From contig JANQSJ010000008.1 of the NCBI GenBank assembly GCA_028284065.1, positions 310,001 through 374,000 of the forward strand: DNA of 64,000 bases, in the 5' to 3' direction. The position numbers and the translations under genes are program-made. This DNA is from Parvularculaceae bacterium. Lineage in GTDB: Bacteria; Pseudomonadota; Alphaproteobacteria; Caulobacterales; Parvularculaceae. The notes under the pieces are model-generated. The model was not told the origin of the DNA, searched no databases, and worked only from the letters and a program-made list of their open reading frames with translations. Shown here piece by piece: positions 36,364-44,698 of the stretch; the first letter of the stretch is position 1, and every line of letters starts with the position of its first letter.

Positions 36364-36804
36364 ATGGACAAGAAAAAGAAGCCGCACCCTATCGACGTTC
36401 ACGTGGGCGCGCGGGTCAGGCTTAGGCGGACGATGCTGGGGATGAGCCAGGACAAGCTTGGCGAAGCGCTTGGCCTCACCTTTCAACAGGTTCAAAAGTA
36501 TGAGAAGGGCGCCAATCGCATCGGCGCCAGCCGGCTGTTCCAGATCGCGCATATCCTCGACGTGCCGATCCAGTTTCTTTTCGACGGGCTCGACGGCGGC
36601 GGCGCCGCGCGCGGATTTTCGGAGGACGGCCCCGACGAAGACCCTGCAGGCCCGTTCATGCGGTTCATGAGTTCGCCGGAAGGGGTCGACCTGTGCCGCC
36701 ACTTCTCGCAGATCGACGACCCGCGCGTGCGCCGGCGGCTGATTGAACTCGTCAAGACGCTCTCCACCCGGGACTCCGAGGCGTACCCCGAGAAAGCCGA
36801 CTGA
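36364..36804 (+). CDS. XRE-family helix-turn-helix regulator
   Basis: A 146-residue regulator. The HTH is [24 protein letters not shown]-type (about residues 16-39), with [26 protein letters not shown] as the recognition helix and following helices, and a C-terminal [22 protein letters not shown] helix. This conserved alphaproteobacterial protein lies between lnt and metK in many genomes. The ATG at 36364 is the family start. It may regulate metK or envelope genes; its targets are not known from sequence. Confidence 0.9.
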   Translation: MDKKKKPHPIDVHVGARVRLRRTMLGMSQDKLGEALGLTFQQVQKYEKGANRIGASRLFQIAHILDVPIQFLFDGLDGGGAARGFSEDGPDEDPAGPFMRFMSSPEGVDLCRHFSQIDDPRVRRRLIELVKTLSTRDSEAYPEKAD

Positions 36805-36931
36805 CGGGACGCGCCGCGGAAGCGCCCAGGCAATCGCGCCCGCAGCGGTGGACAGGGCGGCTTGCGCCGATTACAAGCCGGCGTCCGCGTTAAGACATAA
36901 ACTTTTCCTTATATCCCGGGATGGCGCATTT

Positions 36932-38155
36932 ATGACCCGCACCAGTTACCTGTTCACGAGCGAGAGCGTATCGGAAGGCCACCCCGACAAGGTCTGCGAC
37001 CGGATTTCCGACGAAGTCGTCGACCTCGTCTATCGTGAGGCGGCGGCGGGCGGCATGGACCCCTGGACGGTGCGCGTCGCATGCGAAACCCTGACGACGA
37101 CCAACAAGGTGGTGATCGCCGGCGAACTGCGCGCGCCTGCGTCCCTCGTTGACGGCGATCGCGTGTCGCCGGCGCCGTTCGTCGAGGCGGCGCGCGCCGC
37201 CATCAAGGACATCGGCTACGAACAGGACGGCTTTCACTGGGAGACCGCCGATATCGACGTCCTCCTGCATGCGCAGTCCGCGGACATTGCGCAAGGCGTC
37301 GACAAAGCGGCGGATGCGGACAATCAGGAAGGCGCGGGCGATCAGGGCATCATGTTCGGCTACGCCTGCCGCGAGACGCCGCCGCTCATGCCGGCCCCGA
37401 TTTACTATAGCCACCGTATTCTTCAGGACCTCGCCGCCGCGCGCCACGCGCGGCAGGGCGACGCCGCGCTGCTGGGGCCCGACGCGAAGAGCCAGGTGAC
37501 GGTGCGCTACGAGAACGGCGCGCCGAAGGAAGTCGCGTCCATAGTGCTTTCCACCCAGCACCTCGATCCCGACTGGTCGTCGGCCAAGGTGCGCGACGTC
37601 GTCGAACCCTATATCCGCGACGCGCTCGGCGATCTCGCCATCGCCGACAACTGCGAATGGCACGTCAACCCGACCGGCAAGTTCGTCATTGGCGGGCCGG
37701 ACGGCGACGCCGGCCTCACGGGCCGCAAGATCATCGTCGATACCTATGGCGGCGCCGCGCCCCATGGCGGCGGCGCATTCTCCGGCAAAGACACGACCAA
37801 GGTCGATCGTTCGGCGGCCTACGCGGCGCGCTATCTCGCAAAGAACGTGGTCGCGGCGGGGCTCGCCGACCGCTGCACGATCCAGCTTTCCTACGCCATC
37901 GGCGTCGCCCACCCGCTGTCCGTCTATGTCGACCTTCATGATACGGGGAATGACGTAACGGCGGACCGCATTGAGCGCGCGCTCCGCGAGGTGATGGACC
38001 TGTCGCCGTCGGGCATCCGCAGGCATCTCGACCTCAACAAGCCGGTCTATGCGCGCACCGCCGCATACGGACATTTCGGCCGCGAGCCCGACGCCGAGGG
38101 CGGCTTCTCCTGGGAAAAGACCGACCTCGTCGACGCGCTGAAGTCCGCGCTCTGA
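36932..38155 (+). CDS. metK: S-adenosylmethionine synthetase
   Basis: Makes SAM from methionine and ATP. It begins [20 protein letters not shown], with the methionine-loop region [12 protein letters not shown] and the phosphate-binding [22 protein letters not shown]. The 407 residues are full length; the ATG at 36932 matches the family start. The 127-base leader contains stems and a TTAAGACATAAAC segment, discussed as a possible RNA switch. SAM feeds the methyltransferases and radical SAM enzymes of this window. Confidence 0.98.
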   Translation: MTRTSYLFTSESVSEGHPDKVCDRISDEVVDLVYREAAAGGMDPWTVRVACETLTTTNKVVIAGELRAPASLVDGDRVSPAPFVEAARAAIKDIGYEQDGFHWETADIDVLLHAQSADIAQGVDKAADADNQEGAGDQGIMFGYACRETPPLMPAPIYYSHRILQDLAAARHARQGDAALLGPDAKSQVTVRYENGAPKEVASIVLSTQHLDPDWSSAKVRDVVEPYIRDALGDLAIADNCEWHVNPTGKFVIGGPDGDAGLTGRKIIVDTYGGAAPHGGGAFSGKDTTKVDRSAAYAARYLAKNVVAAGLADRCTIQLSYAIGVAHPLSVYVDLHDTGNDVTADRIERALREVMDLSPSGIRRHLDLNKPVYARTAAYGHFGREPDAEGGFSWEKTDLVDALKSAL

Positions 38156-38287
38156 GTTGCGGCGGCCGTCCCCCGCCGCAGTCTCGCGCCTTCAACTGAT
38201 ATCGACTCAACCGCCCCCGCGCGGTTAAGCTCCTGTCCGGTTCGCCATTCCGGCGGCGATAGTCTTGGGGCGCGACGGGGGCGGGGC

Positions 38288-38578
38288 ATGTCGAACGACG
38301 CAAAGTTTGAGCTTAAGGAGCTGTTCGTCGACCGGCGGTGGCTGATGTTCGAATCCAAGAAGGGGTCCGGCGTCATCTTCACCGTCAAATTCCTGTTCGA
38401 TCAGCCTCCGGAGGGCAAACGCGCAAACGAGGTCAAGGTCCAGTTCGACGGAGTGACGCAGGAGCTTCAGGTCGGCGAAGCGATCATCCGGAAAGCGTAC
38501 AAAAAGATCTGGATCGACCCGGCGAGCGGCAACGCCCTTATCGACGTCGAAGTCATCCCGCTGACGAAGGGCGACTGA
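38288..38578 (+). CDS. Small soluble protein of unknown function
   Basis: A 96-residue protein that I do not recognise. It is rich in beta-strand-like alternation (WLMFESKKGSGVIFTVKFLFD, VKVQFDGVTQELQVGEAIIRK, LIDVEVIPLTKGD) and has no signal or membrane segment. The GGGGC stretch before its ATG is a weak ribosome-binding site. Codon use matches neighbours. It lies where trmB often follows metK in alphaproteobacteria, but it is not TrmB. Confidence 0.65.
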   Translation: MSNDAKFELKELFVDRRWLMFESKKGSGVIFTVKFLFDQPPEGKRANEVKVQFDGVTQELQVGEAIIRKAYKKIWIDPASGNALIDVEVIPLTKGD

Positions 38579-38692
38579 CGCCAGGCGGCTCGCCCATCGT
38601 AAGCCGCCTTTGGCGGCGCAAACGAACCGTCATTGCGGCGTCGCGCGCTACTCGGAATTGCGTCATTTATGGTGTAAGCGGAGCATTTTCGG

Positions 38693-39253
38693 ATGACCGA
38701 AAAGACGCAAGACGCGACCCCCGCCGGACGACAGGACGACGGCGCCGCCGTAAGGCCGTTTCGCAACAGCGATCTCGATGAAATCAATGCGATTTACAAC
38801 CATTATGTGAAAACGGGCCACGCCGTTTTTGACGAGCGGCCCCGCCGCCGCGACGAAGCCGAGGCCTGGATGGCGCAATACGCCGCATCGGGGCCGCACC
38901 GACTTCTCGTCGCGGCTGAAGGCGGCGAGGGGCCGGTGATCGGCTGGGCGTCCAGCCAGATATACCGCGCGCATCCCTCCTTTCGGCATTCGGTCGAGAC
39001 GAGCATCATGATTGCGCCGGATGCGCGCGCACGCGGCCTCGGCTCACGTCTCTACGCAGCCCTTTTTGACATTCTTGAGACTGAAGAAGTTCACAGGGTC
39101 TACGCCGGCGTGGCGTCGCCAAATCCCGCCTCTTGCGCGCTGCACGAAAAGTTCGGGTTCCGGAAAGTCGGGGAGTATTCCGAATACGCCATCAAGCATG
39201 GCGAGTGGATTTCGTCCACCTGGTTTGAAAAACGCCTCGACTGGACGCCCTGA
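38693..39253 (+). CDS. GNAT N-acetyltransferase, phosphinothricin acetyltransferase-like
   Basis: A 186-residue acetyltransferase resembling Pat/YncA (MnaT) enzymes: AVRPFRNSDLDEINAIYNHYV, then ETSIMIAPDARARGLGSRLYAAL as the acetyl-CoA loop, and VASPNPASCALHEKFGFRKVGE. These enzymes detoxify amino-acid-like compounds such as methionine sulfoximine. A 15-residue polar extension precedes the domain. Single gene. Confidence 0.9.
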   Translation: MTEKTQDATPAGRQDDGAAVRPFRNSDLDEINAIYNHYVKTGHAVFDERPRRRDEAEAWMAQYAASGPHRLLVAAEGGEGPVIGWASSQIYRAHPSFRHSVETSIMIAPDARARGLGSRLYAALFDILETEEVHRVYAGVASPNPASCALHEKFGFRKVGEYSEYAIKHGEWISSTWFEKRLDWTP

Positions 39254-39276
39254 TCTATCGCGCGCGCCGCCCGGCG

Positions 39277-39486
39277 CTAGTCCTCGGAAAACCCCAGCAG
39301 ATCCCCAGGCTGACAGTCGAGCTCGCGGCAGATCGCCTCCAGCGTCGAGAACCGGATCGCCTTCGCTTTTCCGGTCTTCAGGATAGAGAGATTGGCGATG
39401 GTGACGCCGACCCGTTCGGAGAGTTCGGTCAGCGACATGCCGCGCTCAAGGAGCATGCGGTCAAGCTTTACCGCAATCCCCATCAC
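39277..39486 (-). CDS. YozG-like Cro/C1-type HTH regulator
   Basis: A 69-residue protein that is almost only an HTH: LDRMLLERGMSLTELSERVGV, then TIANLSILKTGKAKAIRFSTLEAICRELDC and QPGDLLGF. This is the type regularly encoded next to DUF2975 membrane proteins. It is the last gene of a three-gene minus-strand unit, 52 bases after the DUF2975 gene. It probably binds the TATCG...CGATA repeats upstream of the unit. Confidence 0.9.
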   Translation of the reverse strand: MMGIAVKLDRMLLERGMSLTELSERVGVTIANLSILKTGKAKAIRFSTLEAICRELDCQPGDLLGFSED

Positions 39487-39538
39487 CGCGCCGCCTTCCG
39501 GACGCGCCCCGGCCGCGAGGGATGTCGACGGACGCCGC

Positions 39539-40051
39539 TCACACCGTGAGGTCCTGTTCGGCCTTCATCGAGGCCCCCTCGCTGAACACCTCGGCGAGCA
39601 CGAATACCGCGGCGACCGCGACCAGGGTCAAAAGGTCGATCCCATCGTCAATCCCCGCGTCGAACGCCTCTCCGACGAGCCAGAACGCGACCTGCGCCGC
39701 CTCGCCGATGAGGAGCGCGATGCCGATGCGCCTGAAGCGGCTCGGGTTTTCCGGGGTGAACGGCGTCTCGAAGCGCAGCGTCTTCAGCACCTCCAAAAGT
39801 CTGTTCACGACATAAAGTAGGACGCCGAAGGTGACGAAGTGCGACGCCACGTTCAGGAGGTCCTCAGGATCGATGAGCACCTCAGCGGCGATCCGCGCGC
39901 CCTCCGATACGAAGGGAGCGATCGCCGCGGCAAGGCCCATAACGCTGAGCGCGATCGACAGGCCGGCGAATGCGGCGAACAGAACAATCCGTACAAGGTG
40001 CAGAATTGTCGCGAGAATAGAGGCGATCGACCCCTTGCCGATGGCCTTCAT
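39539..40051 (-). CDS. DUF2975 integral membrane protein
   Basis: A 170-residue protein with four hydrophobic segments: [21 protein letters not shown], the region before [36 protein letters not shown], and [35 protein letters not shown] is the DUF2975 signature. Function is unknown; the constant pairing with the small HTH suggests a membrane sensor or antagonist of that regulator, as in SdpI/SdpR at 5773-6746. Confidence 0.9.
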   Translation of the reverse strand: MKAIGKGSIASILATILHLVRIVLFAAFAGLSIALSVMGLAAAIAPFVSEGARIAAEVLIDPEDLLNVASHFVTFGVLLYVVNRLLEVLKTLRFETPFTPENPSRFRRIGIALLIGEAAQVAFWLVGEAFDAGIDDGIDLLTLVAVAAVFVLAEVFSEGASMKAEQDLTV

Positions 40052-40087
40052 GGCGCGCCTCCCGCCAATGCCGTCACGCGGCCGCCG

Positions 40088-40264
40088 TCAGTAGAAAAGA
40101 GGTCCGCACAGGGCCCGCGCGCAGGACGACCGCTCCGAACCGACGCCATAGCCCGACGCGGACGCGCCTGCGCCGTCGCTCGGCCCCACGCGGACGGTCG
40201 AGAGCAGGGCCGCCATCGCCGCCGCCGCCAACAACGCCCCTATCGCCGCACGAGACCAGGCCAT
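40088..40264 (-). CDS. 58-residue predicted membrane or exported peptide
   Basis: A short frame starting with ATG at 40264, preceded by GGAAGGA about 9 bases upstream. It begins with a hydrophobic segment ([14 protein letters not shown]), then a Gly/Ser-rich stretch and two Cys near the C-terminus ([13 protein letters not shown]). It ends 36 bases before the DUF2975 gene in the same direction and starts just downstream of the operator repeats, so it would be the first gene of the unit. No homologue is known to me. The reading is supported by RBS, position and operon spacing, not by recognised family. Confidence 0.5.
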   Translation of the reverse strand: MAWSRAAIGALLAAAAMAALLSTVRVGPSDGAGASASGYGVGSERSSCARALCGPLFY

Positions 40265-40320
40265 CTTTCGCGATCCTTCCTTGCAGCCCGTCCGGGCCGA
40301 AACCGCCGGACATTGGCTAT

Positions 40321-40382
40321 TATCGTTTTTCGATATAAACGAACTTGGCGGCAGCGCAAGCGTTTTTTGCCGAAAAACGATA
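40321..40382. promoter_or_regulatory. Operator-like repeats between the HTH/DUF2975 unit and rdgB
   Basis: TATCGTTTTTCGATA (40321-40335) is a perfect 5-base inverted repeat. The reverse complement of its first 12 bases, CGAAAAACGATA, recurs at 40371-40382. On the minus strand, the first site overlaps a plausible -10 box (TATATC). The second lies 36 bases before the rdgB ATG. The sites are AT-rich islands in GC-rich DNA. The likely binder is the small HTH encoded at 39277; this is inference from position. Confidence 0.6.
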
Positions 40383-40417
40383 AAAGTTCATCGAGAAAGA
40401 ATAAGGTTTCATCGGAT

Positions 40418-41113
40418 ATGGCCCGTCGCCTCGCGCCCGGACGACTCGTCATCGCCTCCCATAACGCAGGAAAAGTGCGTGAAATCAATGACTTGATGCG
40501 CCCCTTCGGCGTTGACGCCATCTCGGCGGGGGAACTTGGCCTGCCCTCGCCGGCGGAGACCGGAACCACGTTCGCCGAGAACGCCGCAATCAAAGCCCAT
40601 GCGGCCGCCGGGGCCGCGCGCCTGCCCGCGCTCGCGGACGATTCCGGTCTCGAGGTTGCGGCGCTCGGCGGCGCGCCAGGCGTTTACGCCGCGGACTGGG
40701 CGGAGGACACGCCCGGGGGGCCGCGCGACTTTCGCCGCGCCATGTTGCGGGTTGAGACGGCGCTGAGACAGGCCCAAACGCCGGACCGGTCCGCAAGGTT
40801 CGTGTGCTGCCTGTGCCTCGCCTGGCCGGACGGCCATCAGGAGACGTTTCTTGGCGAGGTCGCGGGCGAAATCGTCTGGCCGCCGCGGGGCGCCCGCGGC
40901 TTCGGTTACGACCCGATGTTCCTTTATCCGCGGCTCGGGCGGACCTTCGGCGAGATGGAGCCCGACAGGAAGCACGCGCTTTCTCACCGCGCCGACGCCT
41001 TCCGTAAGCTGACGGAGGCATGCCTTAAAGCGTTTCCAGGCCAAGTGTGTGCGGTTGGCCGTTCGGAAACGCGCGAAAATAAAGACTTAAAGCGTCGTCC
41101 CGATTCCAATTGA
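40418..41113 (+). CDS. rdgB: dITP/XTP pyrophosphatase with repeat-derived C-terminal tail
   Basis: Removes non-canonical purine nucleotides (XTP, dITP) from the pool. The start region is [19 protein letters not shown], then [31 protein letters not shown] and [12 protein letters not shown], the complete family set. The ATG at 40418 follows AAGG. The normal end would be near RKLTEACLK. From about codon 205 the frame runs into the family 2 palindromic element (41025-41129) and gains about 27 residues ([17 protein letters not shown]...). The tail is outside the enzyme fold and probably disordered. Confidence 0.95.
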   Translation: MARRLAPGRLVIASHNAGKVREINDLMRPFGVDAISAGELGLPSPAETGTTFAENAAIKAHAAAGAARLPALADDSGLEVAALGGAPGVYAADWAEDTPGGPRDFRRAMLRVETALRQAQTPDRSARFVCCLCLAWPDGHQETFLGEVAGEIVWPPRGARGFGYDPMFLYPRLGRTFGEMEPDRKHALSHRADAFRKLTEACLKAFPGQVCAVGRSETRENKDLKRRPDSN

Positions 41114-41129
41114 AGCGACGACGCTTTAG
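41025..41129 (+). repeat. Bipartite palindromic element, family 2, copy a (inside rdgB 3' end)
   Basis: A 105-base element of two stem-loops: GCGTTTCC (41030) with GGAAACGC (41065-41072), and TAAAGCGTCGTC (41088-41099) with GACGACGCTTTA (41117-41128). The outer ends TTAAAGCGT and ACGCTTTAG are also inverted. The conserved core of the first loop is AGGCCAAGTGTGTGCGGTTG. It overlaps the rdgB coding sequence up to its stop at 41111-41113 and ends 10 bases before hemW. Confidence 0.85.
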
Positions 41130-41139
41130 ATAGCGCAAC

Positions 41140-42264
41140 ATGCAGGACCTCGCCGTCTATATCCACTGGCCCTACTGCGCGCGCATCTGTCCCTATTGCG
41201 ACTTCAATGTGCGGCGCAATCGCGATGTCGATGCGGATCGCTGGACGCGCGCGCTCGTCCGGACGTTGAAGGCGTGGCGGATGCGCACCGGGCCGAGGGC
41301 CCTTGGCAGCATCTATTTCGGCGGCGGCACGCCGTCGCTGGCGCCGGCGGACATGATCGCGCAGGTCATCGAAACCTGCCGCGCCATGTGGACAGCCAGC
41401 GGCGATTTAGAAATCACGCTGGAGGCCAATCCGACGGATGCGGAGCGCGCCCGTTTCGCCGCCTTCCGCAGAGCCGGCGTCAACCGCCTGTCGCTCGGCG
41501 TTCAGTCGTTCGAAGACGCCGCCCTCGCCTTTCTCGGCCGCAATCATAATGGCGCCTCGGCGAGGAGCGCGCTTGACGCGGCGCTCGCCACGTTCGGGAA
41601 CGTCAGTTTCGACCTTATCTACGGCCTGCCGGAAGAAACGCCGGCGGCGTGGCGGCGTGCGCTGCGCGACGCGCTTTCTTGCGGCGCGCCGCATCTCTCC
41701 GCTTACCAATTAACGGTCGAGCCAGGCACGGCGTTTGAGCGGGCGGTCGCGCGCGGCCGCTGGCGCCCGCCGGAATCTGATATCGGCGCGGACTTTTTCG
41801 AGGCCACGCAAGAGGAGACTGCGCGCGCGGGGCTCGTCGCGTATGAGATATCGAACCATGCGCGCGACGGCTACGCGTCGCGGCACAATCTCGCCTATTG
41901 GCGCGGGCGCGATTATGTGGGCGTCGGGCCCGGCGCCCATGGCCGGCTTACCGAAGCCGGCGCGCGCGTCGCGACGGAGACGCTCCATGAGCCGGCGGCG
42001 TATCTGGACGCGGTGGAGACGGACGGTTTCGGCCTCCGGACCGACGAGGCGCTGGCCCCCGCAGACGCGCTCATCGAGCGAGTGACAATGGGCCTTAGGA
42101 CCATCGAAGGCGCGGCGCTGTCGCAGCGAGAATTCGACGGACTGTCAGCGCGCATCGACCCGCTCGCCGCGGACGGCCTTCTGGAGCGCGGAGATGACGC
42201 CCTTGTCGCCACGGCGGCGGGACGGCGCGTCCTCAACGCCGTGACGGCCGAGTTACTGGCTTAG
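41140..42264 (+). CDS. hemW: Heme chaperone HemW (radical SAM, formerly annotated coproporphyrinogen oxidase-like)
   Basis: A 374-residue radical SAM protein. It begins DLAVYIHWPYCARICPYCDF, where the three cluster Cys are C-x3-C-x2-C. It lacks the fourth nearby Cys (CxxxCxxCxC) that marks true oxygen-independent coproporphyrinogen III oxidase HemN, so it is HemW. SIYFGGGTPSL and GVQSF follow. No good Shine-Dalgarno lies before the ATG at 41140, because the palindromic element occupies that region. Confidence 0.93.
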   Translation: MQDLAVYIHWPYCARICPYCDFNVRRNRDVDADRWTRALVRTLKAWRMRTGPRALGSIYFGGGTPSLAPADMIAQVIETCRAMWTASGDLEITLEANPTDAERARFAAFRRAGVNRLSLGVQSFEDAALAFLGRNHNGASARSALDAALATFGNVSFDLIYGLPEETPAAWRRALRDALSCGAPHLSAYQLTVEPGTAFERAVARGRWRPPESDIGADFFEATQEETARAGLVAYEISNHARDGYASRHNLAYWRGRDYVGVGPGAHGRLTEAGARVATETLHEPAAYLDAVETDGFGLRTDEALAPADALIERVTMGLRTIEGAALSQREFDGLSARIDPLAADGLLERGDDALVATAAGRRVLNAVTAELLA

Positions 42265-42276
42265 GCGGACGCGCGA

Positions 42277-43119
42277 TCACGCATCGTCGGCGCGATCGGT
42301 CTCTCGATCCTTGTCGCCTTCATCCTCGTCATCATCATCGTCGTCGTCGTCATCTTTGTCCCGGCGCGGCGGGGCGTCGACGGCGCGAATGTCCGAGAAC
42401 GTCGTTTCTTCGTTCATCTCGAAAGAGCGGAACGCCGCCGAGCCGACCGTACGCGAGGATGACCGCGCGAGCAGCGCCGGCCCATCGCCTTCCGGCGCGG
42501 CGTACTCCTGCACCTGGAGAAGGTCCTTTATCTTCACGATCGGCAGCGGCTTGAACGAGTCTATCGTCCGCACCTCAATCTTTGAAATGTAGCCGGCCGC
42601 TTTGTCGAGGAAGAGCCGCGCCTCAAGCTTGCCTTCCGGCGCATCCTCGCCAAGGTCGCGCGAGGCGAATATGGCCGTCTCTGCGCCGTTCTCGACGAGT
42701 TCAATTCCCCTAAGTTCGCTCATGCCGCCATAGATGAGGGCTTCGTCGCCATTGTCGCGCTTGTTGAGGCGCTTGATGGCCTTGCGGACCTTCTTCTCCG
42801 CCTCGTCCGGCGCCGGGCTGATGAGGCGCCAGTATTCGCCTTCCTCACGGCGCGGATCGAACTCGGCGACGACGGTGAGCGGCTCGTCGTCTTTGTCGCG
42901 CGTCGTCCGCTCGGCGGTGAAGGCGTACCTGACGTCAGCAAATTCCTCGGCGCGCAGGGTGGCGCGCCTCAGCGTTTCCAGCAGCGACGCCTCGTCCCCG
43001 ACGGGGGCCGGGACGGCGGCGGCGTCGCCAGCGTCATTCGTCGCAGGCGCGGGCGCGTCTTCGGCGAACGCCGGGGAGGCGGCGATCAGCATGGCGGCGG
43101 CGAAACTCTTCAGGCGCAT
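42277..43119 (-). CDS. Exported protein with poly-Asp tail
   Basis: A 280-residue protein with a signal peptide (RLKSFAAAMLIAASPAFAED). The middle region, with FTAERTTRDKDDEPLTVVAEFDP, EYWRLISPAP and RLFLDKAAGYISKIEVRT, suggests a LolA/LolB-like beta sheet that may carry a lipid or lipoprotein, but I cannot assign it. The last 30 residues are extremely acidic, with nine Asp in a row (DDDDDDDDD). It may bind cations in the periplasm. Convergent to hemW by 12 bases. Confidence 0.75.
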   Translation of the reverse strand: MRLKSFAAAMLIAASPAFAEDAPAPATNDAGDAAAVPAPVGDEASLLETLRRATLRAEEFADVRYAFTAERTTRDKDDEPLTVVAEFDPRREEGEYWRLISPAPDEAEKKVRKAIKRLNKRDNGDEALIYGGMSELRGIELVENGAETAIFASRDLGEDAPEGKLEARLFLDKAAGYISKIEVRTIDSFKPLPIVKIKDLLQVQEYAAPEGDGPALLARSSSRTVGSAAFRSFEMNEETTFSDIRAVDAPPRRDKDDDDDDDDDEDEGDKDRETDRADDA

Positions 43120-43210
43120 GGGCTCATGGGCTCCTGTGGGCGAACGCGCTGGCGTTCATTATTGCATGACGGGGGGATTGCATGACGGGGGAGGCGGCGG
43201 CCCTCAGGCG

Positions 43211-44581
43211 TTAGAACAGGCCCGGCGCGAAGCTGCGCGGGGCAGGATCAATGACGCTGATCCCGCCCGGCTGAATTTCAAGGACGGCGAGGCCGCGCTC
43301 CACCGATCCGTCTGCGCGCAGACGGAAGAGGCCGTCGGCGCCGTAATAGCCGTTCGGGTCGGCGATCGCCTGCAGGCTGAAGCGACGGCGGCGGTTCGGG
43401 TCCTGGGCGAGCCGCGCGGCGAGCAGCGTCGCGTCATAGCTGAGCGAGGCGAGCCGCGGCGGGCGTTCGCCAAAGGCGGCTTCGAACCGCCGCTCGAACG
43501 CGACGGCGACCTCCGGATCGGGCGCGGCGAACCACGCGCCCCGCAGCGCCGGCTCTCGGGTGAGCCGCGGGTCGTACCAGGCCGAAACGCCGAGCAGCTT
43601 CACCTTGTTGATATTCACATTGTAGTACGGAAAGAGTGGCGCAAGCGCGCGCAGGAGCGTGCCGCGCTCCGGCACCAGCACCGCCTGATAGCCGCGCTGA
43701 TAGCCTTCGTCCTGCACGACGCCGGGCGCTTCCGGGTCATATCCGTGGCGCAGTTCGGCGGGGACGACATCCTTGGAGTATTGCGCAAGCCGCCGCGCCG
43801 GGTCGCGCATGGCGTCGACGTCCTGCTCATAAAGCTCCTCATGGACGAGAACGCCGCCGCGGGTCGCGATCTCATTTCGGAAGGAAGACGTTACGCGCGC
43901 GCCATAGCGGTTGCCGGGGGCGATGAGGCCGAAGCGGTCGAGCCCGTTCGTCATGGCGTATTCGGTGATGCGCGCGACTTCCTGTTCGGGCGGAAAGCTG
44001 AGCAGGAAAACGCCGCGGCGGGCGAGCGCGCTGTCCGAGGAAAAGGCGATGACAGGCGTGTTCGCCGCCGCCGCCACTTGCGCGGCCGCGTCGACGGAGC
44101 GTCCATAAACCGGTCCCAGAATGATCTCCGCCCCTTCGGCGAGGGCGGCGCGCGCCGCCGCGGCGGCTCCTTCGGCAGTGCCTTTGGTGTCCTTCGGCAG
44201 CAGCAAGAACCTGGTGTCGCCGGCCTCGAAGGCGGCGAGCTGGGCCGCATCAAACATAGCCGAAGCGGTGCGTCGGGCGCCTTCCGCCTCCGCGGAGAAC
44301 GGCAACAGGAGACCGACCCGAACCGGCTCGCGCCCCTGCATGTGCAGCGGTTCAATAAACTCACCGGAGTCATAGCGCCGGCGCTCGTCAGATTCCCGCC
44401 GGTCGCGGTCGTCGGGCGCCTCATAGACCGGCCGGTCAGGCGCGGCGATCTCCGGACCTGCGCCGCCGTCCGATCCGCACGCGGCGAGCGCCGCCAGCCC
44501 GCCAGCGGCGACGGCCGCACGTCCAAAGCGCCGAGCGGCGGCCGTCAGGAAGGCCAACGCCGTTGGTCGAATTGCGCGCAT
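43211..44581 (-). CDS. LppC/LpoA-like lipoprotein with periplasmic-binding-protein fold
   Basis: A 456-residue predicted lipoprotein: the signal peptide ends AALAACGSD (lipobox Cys). The rest has the type 1 periplasmic-binding fold of the LppC family (VRVGLLLPFSAEAEGARRTASAM, then EIILGPVYGRSVDAAAQVAAAANTPVIAFSSD). In gammaproteobacteria LpoA of this family activates penicillin-binding protein 1a. It is divergent from rsmI, the usual arrangement. The ATG at 44581 has GGAG 6 bases upstream; the longer frame upstream is an rsmI antisense shadow. Confidence 0.9.
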   Translation of the reverse strand: MRAIRPTALAFLTAAARRFGRAAVAAGGLAALAACGSDGGAGPEIAAPDRPVYEAPDDRDRRESDERRRYDSGEFIEPLHMQGREPVRVGLLLPFSAEAEGARRTASAMFDAAQLAAFEAGDTRFLLLPKDTKGTAEGAAAAARAALAEGAEIILGPVYGRSVDAAAQVAAAANTPVIAFSSDSALARRGVFLLSFPPEQEVARITEYAMTNGLDRFGLIAPGNRYGARVTSSFRNEIATRGGVLVHEELYEQDVDAMRDPARRLAQYSKDVVPAELRHGYDPEAPGVVQDEGYQRGYQAVLVPERGTLLRALAPLFPYYNVNINKVKLLGVSAWYDPRLTREPALRGAWFAAPDPEVAVAFERRFEAAFGERPPRLASLSYDATLLAARLAQDPNRRRRFSLQAIADPNGYYGADGLFRLRADGSVERGLAVLEIQPGGISVIDPAPRSFAPGLF

Positions 44582-44698
44582 GTCGGTCTCCGAAGGAATG
44601 AAATGGCGGGCGACGTTCCCGCCCCAGCGCAAAGGTAGACGCGCCGCCGGCGCCGGTAAACACTCGACGCGCGGGGCGCGCGCCCCCATTTTCATGCC

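Noticed and set aside
38158-38180. A hairpin after metK as a terminator
   Set aside because: TGCGGCGG and CCGCCGCA pair, but no T run follows, so termination is not supported.
39839-40417. A long N-terminal extension of rdgB
   Set aside because: It would run through the DUF2975 gene in antisense and through the operator; the family start is at 40418.
42734-44638. A 634-codon plus-strand open frame
   Set aside because: Antisense to the poly-Asp protein and the LppC-like gene, which have signal peptides and family motifs.
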